A stretch of DNA of 52,037 bases. It comes from Lachnospiraceae bacterium (GTDB lineage: Bacteria; Bacillota; Clostridia; Lachnospirales; Lachnospiraceae). A program made the position numbers and the translations under genes. Shown here piece by piece: positions 37,904 to 47,085 of the stretch. The notes under the pieces are model-generated. The model did no database searches. It saw nothing but the letters and a program-made list of their open reading frames with translations, and was not told where the DNA came from. Every line of letters starts with the position of its first letter. The stretch's first letter is position 1. The stretch spans positions 1-52,037 of the forward strand of contig JAILQS010000183.1 of assembly GCA_024698865.1 (NCBI GenBank), written 5' to 3'.

Positions 37904-38914
37904 TTATCGATTTTCCAAATGTCCAATATCTTTAATCAAGATAGATATTTTACCGTCTGCTCCCTGATGGTACTCAAACATACTTTCATCCGTAAGCATC
38001 TCAACCGGCACCAGAATCTCAATTCCGGTATCGGTCACGAGCTTCTGTTTGCGCGTGATTTTCTTCTCCAGTTTTGGACTGATGTAAACCGGTTTTTCTT
38101 CTATGTTACGCTCCTGCGCTTTCTCATGGCATACCGTCGCAGCCTTCTCGTTATCTGCAAATACCGTCTCCTGCACTTCTTTCAGATGAATATTTCCCTT
38201 CTTGGTTGCATTCTCCGCCATAACCGACTTAAATTCCATGACCTTCTGTGCCTTCAAGGTTGCATCTTCTTCCGTATCATAGCATTCATCAATCGTTTCA
38301 AGTACTGTCTTATTTACCTCATCCAAAAGCACCTTCTGTGAACGCTCCGTCTTCGTCTTAAGAATAATCGACGCAAAGAAATTCTCACCCTCTTCATCTC
38401 CTCTTTGCGAATCCGACAGCCAGACTTTACGTTCATTCAGATTAATATAGAAATAATCCGTCAGCTTACGGCTCGCTCCCGGCAGAATCTTGTTATTGCG
38501 AATCCAGTACGGATGACCACTCTCATCCAGACAGCTGATAAATTCTGATTGGTAGTCCAGTTTAAAGAAAATGAAATACTCCTGATCTTCAATAATCGCC
38601 GCCAGAAAAATACCGGTTCCGGCGTTTACATCTCCTCTATCCATCATTTTTTCATATAACATATCCGAAACATACGCTACGAAATCATCAAAGTTCCCCT
38701 TCAATTCCGGTAATCTCTTTCCGAGAAAATCTTCTTCTGTATAGTAAGAAGTCTTCGCATTGATGTCCCCATAATACTTTGCCGCCTGGGAAAGCAGGTA
38801 TTTGGTGATATCCTCTTCCTCGGTCAAATGCATTTTTGTGGAGCATACATTCGGTAACTCTCTATCAAAAATCGCCATAGTGCAGTTGTTGATAATAATA
38901 TCTTTTGCTTTCAT
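37904..38914 (-). CDS. nucleoid-associated protein, NdpA/YejK (37-kDa) family
   Basis: 336 residues from the ATG at 38914 (MKAKDIIINNCTMAIFDREL). A start at 38962 adds 16 residues but the AAGGAT site favours 38914. Family-like features are the N-terminal region with a short beta-strand start, IFLAAIIEDQEYFIFFKLDY, the DYFYINLNERKVWLSD stretch, and a C-terminal half rich in charged helices. The protein associates with DNA in E. coli (YejK); its role in Firmicutes is not settled. It is monocistronic, ended by a strong hairpin and divergent from the CotH-type gene with a shared 155-bp promoter region. Confidence 0.75.
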   Translation of the reverse strand: MKAKDIIINNCTMAIFDRELPNVCSTKMHLTEEEDITKYLLSQAAKYYGDINAKTSYYTEEDFLGKRLPELKGNFDDFVAYVSDMLYEKMMDRGDVNAGTGIFLAAIIEDQEYFIFFKLDYQSEFISCLDESGHPYWIRNNKILPGASRKLTDYFYINLNERKVWLSDSQRGDEEGENFFASIILKTKTERSQKVLLDEVNKTVLETIDECYDTEEDATLKAQKVMEFKSVMAENATKKGNIHLKEVQETVFADNEKAATVCHEKAQERNIEEKPVYISPKLEKKITRKQKLVTDTGIEILVPVEMLTDESMFEYHQGADGKISILIKDIGHLENR

Positions 38915-39030
38915 CTGTATCTTATCCTTCCATTCTTTTTCTAACTTGTATACACATCTCAATCATTATACATTAATTATTTCCCCTTTCTCAATAAATA
39001 ATTGTAACCATTTTATGGGTAAGTCTGTAG

Positions 39031-39036
39031 TATAAT
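39031..39036 (+). promoter_or_regulatory. -10 element of the CotH-type gene
   Basis: A perfect TATAAT lies 34 bp before the start codon of the CotH-type gene. No -35 hexamer is seen at 16-18 bp, so the promoter may rely on an activator. Confidence 0.4.
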
Positions 39037-39069
39037 AAATCATATACTTTTCGAAATAGGAGGATACAT

Positions 39070-42000
39070 ATGAGAAAACAATTTCTATCAAGAATCACAG
39101 CTTATGCCTGTGCTTTTACAATGTTGGTATCCGGTTCGCATTTTCCAATGCTTGCAACTGCCAATGCTGAAACTAACACAATCAGCATCGACAGCGCAGA
39201 CGAACTTGCGAAGATTGGAAACGATGCCGGATATCCTTTAAATGGCGACTACAAATTGACCGCCGATCTCGACCTTGGCTCCAGAAACTGGACTCCAATC
39301 GGTGGTGGGAAAGGAGCATATGGTGCCACTTCAGGAGACCATGTCTTTAACGGAACCTTTGATGGGCAAGGACATGTTATTTCTAATCTGAAGATCGATT
39401 ATACCATACCCGATAACAACGAATACGAATACGGGTTGTTTGGAATTATCGGAAGTGCCGACGAGAGCGACCCCGCTTCCGTTTCCAATCTTTTGATTTT
39501 AGAGCCTGATGTAAAAATATCCGGCGGCGACCACACCGGAATCGGTGCGCTTGCAGGAGAAGCAAACGGCTTTGTTACTGTCGATAACGTAGCTGTTGTA
39601 GGCGGAAACGTTACCACCACAGGCTCCCTTTACAACATCGGCGCAGCCGGACTGATTGGCGAATGCCGCAGTAAAGGGCTGCCGGATGCAACCAATAATG
39701 CCGGCATCTTCGTATCAAATGTTTTTAACAGTGCCAATGTTACAGCTACCACAAACACAAACGACGCGAATACGTCCGGCATCATCGGAAGAGCAACCCG
39801 ATCCAATGTCGGCTCTCTCGAAAATGCAGTTAATATCGGTACGATCACCCAGAACGGCAACCTTGGATATGGCATTTTATCCGATGCATGGGCAAAAGGA
39901 AACCTATCCAATTGTTATACCACCAAAGGTAACAACCAGGTTGGAAGCGCTACCGCACTTGCAAAAGCTGATATGGGTAACGGAACCCTTCCGGAAGGCT
40001 TAAGCAGTTCTCTCTGGTCCGCAGAAGAAGATTATGTATACGCGCCTAAAATTGCGTACTCCGTTCCGACCGCAAAAGCTTTGTTAGCCTCAGCCGAGCT
40101 TGGTATTTCCTTTGACACCAACTACGCAGTTGTTGGTTCTTCGATTACTGCCACTTTAAAGAGTGCTCCTGCCAACAGCCAGTACACCTTTAAATGGACT
40201 CGAAGCAATTGGGACGGTAGCAATGCAACGTCTATCGGCACCGGCACAACTTATACTCCGGTCGCTGAAGACAACGAAAAATTTATTACCGCTACTGTCG
40301 AATCTGCTGACCCTACGATTAACGGAATTCGACGCACTCTTTTCTGTTCTTCCATCCCGGTTGTTTATATTAATACAACTGACGGACAGGATATCAGAGA
40401 CAAGGTAAACTACAAAACTGCAACTATGACCATTGCCACTAACGACAATAAATACCTTTCCACACAGTTATACGATGGTGATATTGAGATCCGCGGTCGT
40501 GGAAACGGTTCCTGGACTACCGGGCTTCAGAAAGGCAAATTGCCTTACAAAGTGAAACTCGCATCTAAGACCGATCTTTTTGGCATGGGTTCCAACAAGC
40601 ATTGGGCACTCGTTCCAAACTGGTATGACAGTTCCCTTTCCCGTAACGTCTTTACAAACGGCCTGGCCAAAAGTATGGGTCTGGAAACTATGAACTCCGT
40701 TGACGTCGTTGTAATCTTCAACGGAAGATACGACGGTGTGTACCAATTCAGCGAGCAGGTTCGTCTCGGTAGCGAACGTCTTGATATCTACGACTGGGAA
40801 AGTGCTGCTGAAGATCTTGCCAAGGCTGTCATCAAAGCCGAAAACGCCAAAGGCGAAACTTATGTAGCGGCTGACCAGGATGAATTAGAGGAAAGCCTCG
40901 CTGAGAACCTTTCCTGGGCAAGCACCGGTACTTTCACCTGGGACGGTAAAAACTTTAACGTGTCTGATTATCCAAAAGTCGTACTTCCGGCAATTAACGG
41001 CGGCTTCCTCTGGGAAATCGATATGCGTTATGACGAAGTATCCAAATGGCGCTCCGTTGGCGACAAACCTTGTATGTTTAAATCTCCGGAGTTCGCCTAT
41101 ACGAATGAGGATATGATGAACTACTCACAAAACTACGTTCGGGCGTTTGAAACTGCCATTGATGCCGGAGATTTCACCACAGAATACACAGAAAACGGAG
41201 TGACCAAAAATGTTCACTATTCCGAGCTGTTTGATATTGACACACTCGCAGCCGACCTTTTACTGCAGGAAGTTATTCTTAACTGGGATGGTTTTAAGAA
41301 CAGCGTATACTTCTATAAAGATGTCAACGGCATTGCCAAGATGGGACCTGCATGGGACTATGACTGGTCACTTAGCAACCGCGCTAACTCCGCAGGTTCG
41401 TTATCCAGAAACATCTGGCTATGGGCAGATGACAGACACATGGACGGATGGAATGGTAATGAACTAAACCATTCGGAACATTTCACCGACACCTGGTATG
41501 AACATCTGGTTCGCGATCCATACTTTGCAGCCAAGTTCTATGACGCCTATAAAGCAGCCCGCGCGAACTACCTGAAAACAGAAAACTACACCGCTTTCTT
41601 TGATGCACGTAAAGAATTGTTAGAAGACTCCGCAGCTACAAATTTCACAAAATACAATAACGGTTACGCTTTTGCCGATGACATTTCACACATCAAGAAT
41701 TACCTGAGCGAACGTCTTTCTTTCCTTGGTAGCAATACAACCAGTCTTTCCACGCTGATTCAAAGCTGGGGAAAATACAAAGCAAGCAACAAACTGTCTG
41801 TATCTGCTGTCGATACCTCTGTAGAAGGAAAGGTATCTGCCACAGCTACGGTAACCGACAGCAACATTAAAAAAGTTGTCTTCCAGATTGACGGCAAAAA
41901 ACTTGCGCCGGTAACGGTTACAAACAACGCGGCTACGGCAACATTCTCTACGGACCTTGTCGAAACAGACGGAAGCACAAACGTAGTTGAAGTGTATGCG

Positions 42001-43080
42001 TGCGACGAAAGTGGCAACTACATCGAAGAAAACGAAAATGTTGTTACCAATTACAAAGACTTTACATTATTTATCGCAGAGCCGGAGAAACCAACTTCTC
42101 TCACCGACGACTTGATTATCAATCAGGTGTATGGAAACGGTGACAAAACCGACCCTGCTGTATCACATAGCTTTGTAGAACTTTACAATCCAACCAATCA
42201 GACAAAATCTCTGAACGGTTATACGTTAAAATACGTAAGTGGTGACACAACTGCTACACTTACACTGGATGCAACCAAATCCATTCCGGCAAAAACATCT
42301 TATTTGATTCGTTGTAATGCATCTACGATTGCAACAGAGGGCTTTACTTTCAGATGCACCCTTGCAAATGCCGATCAGGAATGGGCACAGGTATTCAGCA
42401 ATAAAAATCTGCAACTCACCTTGTATAAAGGGGAAGAAATTGCAGATCAGGTAGCCGTGGATGAAGAAACGATTGAAGGCACCGCACTTTCCGGTGCTCT
42501 ATCCAAACAAAAGGCAATCGTACGTAAGGATTATCAAGACACGAATGATAATAGTGCAGACTTTATTTCTATTTCATATAAAGATTTGAAGGATGACGAA
42601 ATAGCCAAGTATCGTCCTCGTTGCCTGAACGGTTCAACTGAACCTACCGTAAGTCCTCAACCTAGCACTTTGCCTAGTACGCAGCCAAGTGCTTCACCTA
42701 CAACCCAACCAAGTGCTTCGCCTACTGTTAAACCTACCTCTGCACCTTCACCTACCGTAAAGCCTACCGTTACACCGGCACCGGCTAAGGTGACTGCACC
42801 TAAGAAGGTAACGGGACTTACAATCAAACGCGTAAAGAATAAAAAAGTTTATTTGAGAAAACTTTCCTGGAAGAAAGTAAGCGGTGCCAAAGGATACGAA
42901 ATCTTCCGCGCTACTAAGAACAAAGCGAGTGCATTCAAGAAAATCAAGACGCAGACCTCTGTGAAATATACGGATAAGAAAGCAAAGAAGAAAACGGCAT
43001 ATTTCTATAAGGTGCGCGCATACAAACTGAATGGTAAAACAAAGGTTTATGGAGCATTTTCGAAGGTGACAAAGAAATAA
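39070..43080 (+). CDS. exported CotH-kinase family protein with GLUG, lamin-tail and FN3 domains
   Basis: 1336 residues, ATG with TAGGAGG seven bases upstream. Signal peptide about 1-33. Order: GLUG/beta-helix-like repeats (about 36-320, FNGTFDGQGHVISNL), an Ig-like domain (about 340-430), a CotH kinase domain (about 438-850), a linker, a lamin-tail domain (about 1010-1183, HSFVELYNPTN), a Pro/Thr/Ser linker (PSTQPSASPTTQPSASP), and a basic FN3 domain (about 1245-1336). The kinase-like region has LPYKVKL, HWALVPNWYDSSLSRN and the metal-binding motif GPAWDYDWSLSN with Asp763 and Asp765. CotH of Bacillus spores phosphorylates coat proteins; secreted relatives in anaerobes are poorly understood. 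The neighbours do not suggest a spore role. Catalytic Asp residues are kept, so activity is possible. Confidence 0.9.
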   Translation: MRKQFLSRITAYACAFTMLVSGSHFPMLATANAETNTISIDSADELAKIGNDAGYPLNGDYKLTADLDLGSRNWTPIGGGKGAYGATSGDHVFNGTFDGQGHVISNLKIDYTIPDNNEYEYGLFGIIGSADESDPASVSNLLILEPDVKISGGDHTGIGALAGEANGFVTVDNVAVVGGNVTTTGSLYNIGAAGLIGECRSKGLPDATNNAGIFVSNVFNSANVTATTNTNDANTSGIIGRATRSNVGSLENAVNIGTITQNGNLGYGILSDAWAKGNLSNCYTTKGNNQVGSATALAKADMGNGTLPEGLSSSLWSAEEDYVYAPKIAYSVPTAKALLASAELGISFDTNYAVVGSSITATLKSAPANSQYTFKWTRSNWDGSNATSIGTGTTYTPVAEDNEKFITATVESADPTINGIRRTLFCSSIPVVYINTTDGQDIRDKVNYKTATMTIATNDNKYLSTQLYDGDIEIRGRGNGSWTTGLQKGKLPYKVKLASKTDLFGMGSNKHWALVPNWYDSSLSRNVFTNGLAKSMGLETMNSVDVVVIFNGRYDGVYQFSEQVRLGSERLDIYDWESAAEDLAKAVIKAENAKGETYVAADQDELEESLAENLSWASTGTFTWDGKNFNVSDYPKVVLPAINGGFLWEIDMRYDEVSKWRSVGDKPCMFKSPEFAYTNEDMMNYSQNYVRAFETAIDAGDFTTEYTENGVTKNVHYSELFDIDTLAADLLLQEVILNWDGFKNSVYFYKDVNGIAKMGPAWDYDWSLSNRANSAGSLSRNIWLWADDRHMDGWNGNELNHSEHFTDTWYEHLVRDPYFAAKFYDAYKAARANYLKTENYTAFFDARKELLEDSAATNFTKYNNGYAFADDISHIKNYLSERLSFLGSNTTSLSTLIQSWGKYKASNKLSVSAVDTSVEGKVSATATVTDSNIKKVVFQIDGKKLAPVTVTNNAATATFSTDLVETDGSTNVVEVYACDESGNYIEENENVVTNYKDFTLFIAEPEKPTSLTDDLIINQVYGNGDKTDPAVSHSFVELYNPTNQTKSLNGYTLKYVSGDTTATLTLDATKSIPAKTSYLIRCNASTIATEGFTFRCTLANADQEWAQVFSNKNLQLTLYKGEEIADQVAVDEETIEGTALSGALSKQKAIVRKDYQDTNDNSADFISISYKDLKDDEIAKYRPRCLNGSTEPTVSPQPSTLPSTQPSASPTTQPSASPTVKPTSAPSPTVKPTVTPAPAKVTAPKKVTGLTIKRVKNKKVYLRKLSWKKVSGAKGYEIFRATKNKASAFKKIKTQTSVKYTDKKAKKKTAYFYKVRAYKLNGKTKVYGAFSKVTKK

Positions 43081-43125
43081 AAGAAACAAAAAATCGGTTT
43101 TATGAACAGGTTTTTAAATTGATTG

Positions 43126-43171
43126 AGAGACTCTATCTTCCGCCTACGCGGAGGGTAGAGTCTCTTTTTTT
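43126..43171 (+). terminator. strong terminator after the CotH-type gene
   Basis: AGAGACTCTA...CCGC pairs with GCGG...TAGAGTCTCT (about 18 pairs with minor mismatches) and is followed by a run of seven T. Confidence 0.95.
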
Positions 43172-43352
43172 GCAGGTAGCGCACTCGTATTGAATTATAG
43201 GTCTTTTTACCTATTTGCATGCATTTGTTTAAATATTTACTAACAGAAATGAATATTTTCTGTAGACAAATCATTTTTCTTATAGTACTCTGATGATAGA
43301 TAAGTATCTTTTACGATAGGCTACTTATACTCTATGGAAAGGAGATGGATTT

Positions 43353-44654
43353 ATGATTACTTCTACATATAATAATCTGATGACCGGCTATATGGCACCG
43401 GCTACATCCACGAATAATATTCATAAGCAGTCCGAACTTAAAACCATATATAAGTCGATTAAGAATCTGAGCAAGTCCTCTCCTCTCTACAAACTGGATT
43501 TGAGCGAAGACAATCAACGGTTCGCCCTGAACCTGAAAGACACCGCCATTTCCTATGCGAAAGAGTTGGAAGCCTATGATTTCTCCCAAGAAGGCAGTGT
43601 TAATTTCTTCGAACAGGCGACCGCGCAGAGCGAGGACCCGGAAGCTGTATTTGCCAACCTGACCAGTAGCGAATTCCAAAGCCTTCCTGAGAGCATTAAC
43701 ATTCAGATAAATTCACTGGCGTCTCCTCAGATTAACAGTGGAGAATTCGTCTCAGCATTATATAACGGTGGCCGAAGCGGTGGAACTTATAAGATTGGTT
43801 TGAAGATTGAAGATTCTACCTATAATATGACCTTCGAAGTTAAGCCGAGCGAATCCAACGAAAGCATATTAAACAACTTTGCCAATTTTATAAACCGGCA
43901 AAACTTAGATATTAAATCACGCGTGGTGCGCAGCGAGAACGGTAACTACATCAGCTTGGAGACGACTTCGCTTAGCACCGGAAGCCCGGATGAAGACACG
44001 AAAATATTCAGTTTCTCCGACTTAGGTTCTCCACCGGGAGAACCCGGACTCGTTTTCATGTTTGGCTTGGATAACACCACTCAGATGCCGACAAACGCAC
44101 ACTTCGTTTTGAATGGCGAAGAAAGGAGTACTCTTTCCAATGAGTTCATACTTAACGGCAATCTTGAGATTTCGCTCCAAAAGCCTACAGACAAGGAAGT
44201 CGCTATCAACTATATAGCCGATGGCGAGAGCATTCTTCCATATATCGAAGAATTTGTGAACGGTTACAATCGAATGTTGGATATCTCGCGAAGTTATCCT
44301 TCCACACAAGGTCTTGATAAAAAGCTTGCAAATGAACTAAAGAACAGTCTTTATAACAAGCGAAATGAAATGGAATCCGTCGGACTTTCCTTCGACGAGA
44401 ACGATAAACTGGTATTAGATTCTTCCATCGCCTTACAGGCAATACAAGATGGAGATATGGAAAAACTCTTTGCTTCACCGGACAGTTTCACAAAGAGTCT
44501 CCAAACAAAACTTAATAGTATAATTATCAATCCTATGAACTACGTTGACAAAACCGTAGTTACATATCCAAATATAGCGAAGCCGGATATCCGGGCTTCC
44601 CAGCCTTACATAACATCTATGTACAGCGGAATGCTGTTTAACTCTTATTGCTAG
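43353..44654 (+). CDS. FliD-like (flagellar cap / hook-associated type) protein
   Basis: 433 residues, AAAGGAG about 9 bases before the ATG. The middle resembles FliD: an INIQINSLASPQINSGEF strand region, a GTYKIGLKIEDSTYNMTFEV and SRVVRSENGNYISLETTSLS region like the hook-associated domain, and FVNGYNRMLDISRS near the C-terminal helix. The N-terminus lacks the usual FliD D0 start and no signal peptide is seen. FliD caps the flagellar filament after export by the flagellar secretion system. No other flagellar gene is present in this window, so it may be a stray flagellar gene or a paralogue with a new task. The 3' end overlaps the convergent regulator gene by 17 bp. Confidence 0.55.
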   Translation: MITSTYNNLMTGYMAPATSTNNIHKQSELKTIYKSIKNLSKSSPLYKLDLSEDNQRFALNLKDTAISYAKELEAYDFSQEGSVNFFEQATAQSEDPEAVFANLTSSEFQSLPESINIQINSLASPQINSGEFVSALYNGGRSGGTYKIGLKIEDSTYNMTFEVKPSESNESILNNFANFINRQNLDIKSRVVRSENGNYISLETTSLSTGSPDEDTKIFSFSDLGSPPGEPGLVFMFGLDNTTQMPTNAHFVLNGEERSTLSNEFILNGNLEISLQKPTDKEVAINYIADGESILPYIEEFVNGYNRMLDISRSYPSTQGLDKKLANELKNSLYNKRNEMESVGLSFDENDKLVLDSSIALQAIQDGDMEKLFASPDSFTKSLQTKLNSIIINPMNYVDKTVVTYPNIAKPDIRASQPYITSMYSGMLFNSYC

Positions 44655-46248
44655 TAGGCGCATCGTTTTTCTGAACAAATTCGGTTGGCGATGCTCCTAC
44701 TATTTTTTTGAATATACGGCTAAAATAATTCGGATCATTGTATCCAACCATGTAACAGATTTCTTTCATGGAAACCTTTCCACTTCCAAGCAATTCTTTC
44801 GCCTTGTCGATTCGAAGCTTCGTCATCCACTCGATATACTTCATTCCAACCTCTTCTTTGAAAACCTTGCTGAAATACTGCGGACTTACGCCTACAAAGC
44901 TTGCCGTCTCCTCCAAAGACGTCTCGTGCATGTAATTGTTCTCCATAAAATGAAGTGCATTCTGAATCGTCTCAGACTTACGGTTAATTTTATTATCCTG
45001 AACCGTTCCGATAATCATCTGGAACCTGTTAATCGCCCATTTGTCGAGTTCCTCCATATCCAAATCTTTAATCTGGTTGTAGCAACTCATATAATCTATG
45101 TAGCTGGTTTCTTCATAACCACTGATATCTGCCTCGTGTGCGCACAACACCAGCAATTCAAACACTTTATTACGACGCACGTCATCGCGCAACGGATTAA
45201 GTACATCCAGCATCTCACCAAACGTCTCTACACACTCTGCACGTCCGAACTTGATATTCTTAAGGAGATTCTCCTCAATCTCGAGATAATTCTCAAATGG
45301 GATGCGAATCTCTTCCACGTCTTCAATACGTACGATGTTACGATTCTGACGGTAACGAAGGCTTCGGATTGCCTCCTCATAAGAAATATGAATCTGTGAC
45401 AGCGGCTTGATGCTTCCGATACCTACTGCCGCATTTACCCCATAATTCTCTTTAAGCGCGGTAATAATATGCGCAGATAACTTAATGTCCTGCATGGACT
45501 TCTTCGTGTCCTTCTCGACAATATTGGCATTCATAACGTATACGAAAATACGCTTGAGCACCATATTACTAACAATACATCTATGACTTTCACTAACAAT
45601 GTCTTTGATGTAGCGCACAAGGAGTTCATTCTCTTCCCTCACGGTTGCGCTTGCATCTACATCGTAGGATTCTATTTCAACATTCAAAATGTAACCGCTT
45701 TTTCCAAGGTTCAACAAAGAACGATAGCTGCTAAAGTCTTTATTGCCTCCTGTAATCAACGCCTGGTCCATAAAACTGTATCCAACATAGGTAAGTATTT
45801 CTTTGGCACGAGGGGACTGTTCTGCTGCCTTTATCATTCTCTGGTATTCTTTTTCATAATTATCAATGCTTCTGTGTACTGCGTCTACTAATAATCTTTC
45901 AGAGTACGGTTTGGTAACGTAGTCGTCTGCGCCATTCTTCATTGCAGCGCGCAGCAACTCAAAAATACTGTGTTCGGAAGACACAATAACTCGAATATCC
46001 GGCCAATCCTGTTTGATTCGACTGCATATCTGAATGCCATCAACTCCATTTACGTTGACAGCTGTAATAATCAGTATCGGTTCCAGTTCCTGCACTGCCT
46101 GCTTTAAATACTGGGCATCCGTCAAAACTGTTATGTTCGTATATTTTTCATTTTTCTCGATAATCTTCGCAGCTCTGTCTGCTGCTTCGATCTCATTATC
46201 CAATACAATAATCTGATACTTGGCCGTTCCCCTTCCCCGTTCTCTCAT
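44638..46248 (-). CDS. AraC-type response regulator (YesN-like) with a degenerate receiver
   Basis: 536 residues from the ATG at 46248; a TTG just before could also open the frame, but GGGAGG is spaced for the ATG. The receiver domain (about 10-125) has DNE at 17-19 instead of DDE, and Ala63 in place of the phosphoacceptor Asp (IITAVNVNGVDG). Lys113 (VTKP) and Ser90/91 remain. A YesN-type middle region (about 160-420) follows, then an AraC DNA-binding domain with two helix-turn-helices (about 430-530, LEETASFVGVSPQYFSKVFK and GYNDPNYFSRIFKKIVG). It probably binds DNA without needing aspartyl phosphorylation. No histidine kinase is adjacent. The target genes are not evident; the convergent FliD-like gene and the divergent nuclease are the neighbours. 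Confidence 0.9.
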   Translation of the reverse strand: MRERGRGTAKYQIIVLDNEIEAADRAAKIIEKNEKYTNITVLTDAQYLKQAVQELEPILIITAVNVNGVDGIQICSRIKQDWPDIRVIVSSEHSIFELLRAAMKNGADDYVTKPYSERLLVDAVHRSIDNYEKEYQRMIKAAEQSPRAKEILTYVGYSFMDQALITGGNKDFSSYRSLLNLGKSGYILNVEIESYDVDASATVREENELLVRYIKDIVSESHRCIVSNMVLKRIFVYVMNANIVEKDTKKSMQDIKLSAHIITALKENYGVNAAVGIGSIKPLSQIHISYEEAIRSLRYRQNRNIVRIEDVEEIRIPFENYLEIEENLLKNIKFGRAECVETFGEMLDVLNPLRDDVRRNKVFELLVLCAHEADISGYEETSYIDYMSCYNQIKDLDMEELDKWAINRFQMIIGTVQDNKINRKSETIQNALHFMENNYMHETSLEETASFVGVSPQYFSKVFKEEVGMKYIEWMTKLRIDKAKELLGSGKVSMKEICYMVGYNDPNYFSRIFKKIVGASPTEFVQKNDAPTSNKS

Positions 46249-46311
46249 CAAAATACCTCCCTGTTCTCTGATAAAAAACTGCCATTTGTCGACACAAAAA
46301 CACCTAAATAT

Positions 46312-46317
46312 ATTATA
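46312..46317 (-). promoter_or_regulatory. -10 element of the AraC-type regulator gene
   Basis: TATAAT on the minus strand, about 65 bp before the regulator ATG, in a very AT-rich divergent spacer (46249-46428). A -35 is not clear. Confidence 0.35.
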
Positions 46318-46428
46318 TCTTAAAATTTTTGAAAATAAAATAATAAAAAATCAGAAATTTGCCAAACAAAACAAATTATGTTTTACTTAATATATATCGG
46401 AAAAAGAAAGGAATTTAATTAGGTTTTT

Positions 46429-47019
46429 ATGTTAAATTATATAAAAAATGCTGTTTTCTTGTTCTTGCGAATTCTCGTGTATGCCGTAATAATCAGCTTT
46501 CTACTGCCTTTAAAATTTCACATGGTGAGTAAAAATTTTTTATTTCCGGTGTCGCTATTCCTCTCCTTTATAACAGTATTGATTGTACATTCCCTGTATC
46601 ATCAGATTCATTTGTGGTGTATTCGACACATTTCTTTTCGAAAAATTAATCGGATGGAGGGGGAAGAATTTGAAGATTTTTTGATGGAATTGTTGGATGT
46701 GCCGGGATTTCGTGTAGAACTCACTCCAACTTCCAATGACTACGGAGCTGACCTGCTTCTTACCCACAAGGGCGAGACGATTGCCATACAGGCAAAGCGT
46801 TATAATAAGTCTATCGGCATTCATGCGGTACAGGAGGTGCTGGGCGCGGTTTCCTACTATGAGGCGATTCGCGGACTCGTCATCACAAACAGCAGCTTTA
46901 CCCGTAACGCACAGAATCTGGCGGCAGAATCGGACGTAATTCTTTGGGATGGCGATGACCTTATAAATCTTATGGAACGACGTAAGATTGCTCCGCTGTT
47001 AAAACAACTGTTCCAATAA
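46429..47019 (+). CDS. membrane-anchored Mrr-type restriction endonuclease-like protein
   Basis: 196 residues. Two hydrophobic segments occupy about 8-27 (FLFLRILVYAVIISFLL) and 37-56 (FLFPVSLFLSFITVLIVHSL), followed by a cytoplasmic PD-(D/E)xK nuclease domain (about 75-190). Active-site pattern: EEFEDFLMELL with the conserved Glu, then Asp in SNDYGADLLL, then QAKRY supplying Gln and Lys. This is the Mrr_cat family, whose members include Type IV modification-dependent enzymes and other DNA nucleases. Membrane tethering implies action at the envelope, for example on incoming DNA, but that is inference. There is no methylase nearby. It is divergent from the AraC regulator and convergent with ugd, with a terminator between. 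Confidence 0.87.
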   Translation: MLNYIKNAVFLFLRILVYAVIISFLLPLKFHMVSKNFLFPVSLFLSFITVLIVHSLYHQIHLWCIRHISFRKINRMEGEEFEDFLMELLDVPGFRVELTPTSNDYGADLLLTHKGETIAIQAKRYNKSIGIHAVQEVLGAVSYYEAIRGLVITNSSFTRNAQNLAAESDVILWDGDDLINLMERRKIAPLLKQLFQ

Positions 47020-47034
47020 AGGTTCAACTTAAAA

Positions 47035-47076
47035 AAAGCCCCGACACACGCTCATTTGCGTAGCTGCCGGGGCTTT
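47035..47076. terminator. shared terminator of ugd and the Mrr-type gene
   Basis: AAAGCCCCG pairs with CGGGGCTTT around an inner ACGC/GCGT stem. On the minus strand it is followed by a seven-T run, so it best serves the ugd operon; on the plus strand CTTTCCTT follows. Confidence 0.85.
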
Positions 47077-47085
47077 CCTTATGTT

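Noticed and set aside
43172-43352. sigma-D (flagellar) promoter before the FliD-like gene
   Set aside because: GATA-type fragments exist, but no TAAA plus GCCGATAA pair at the right spacing is present.
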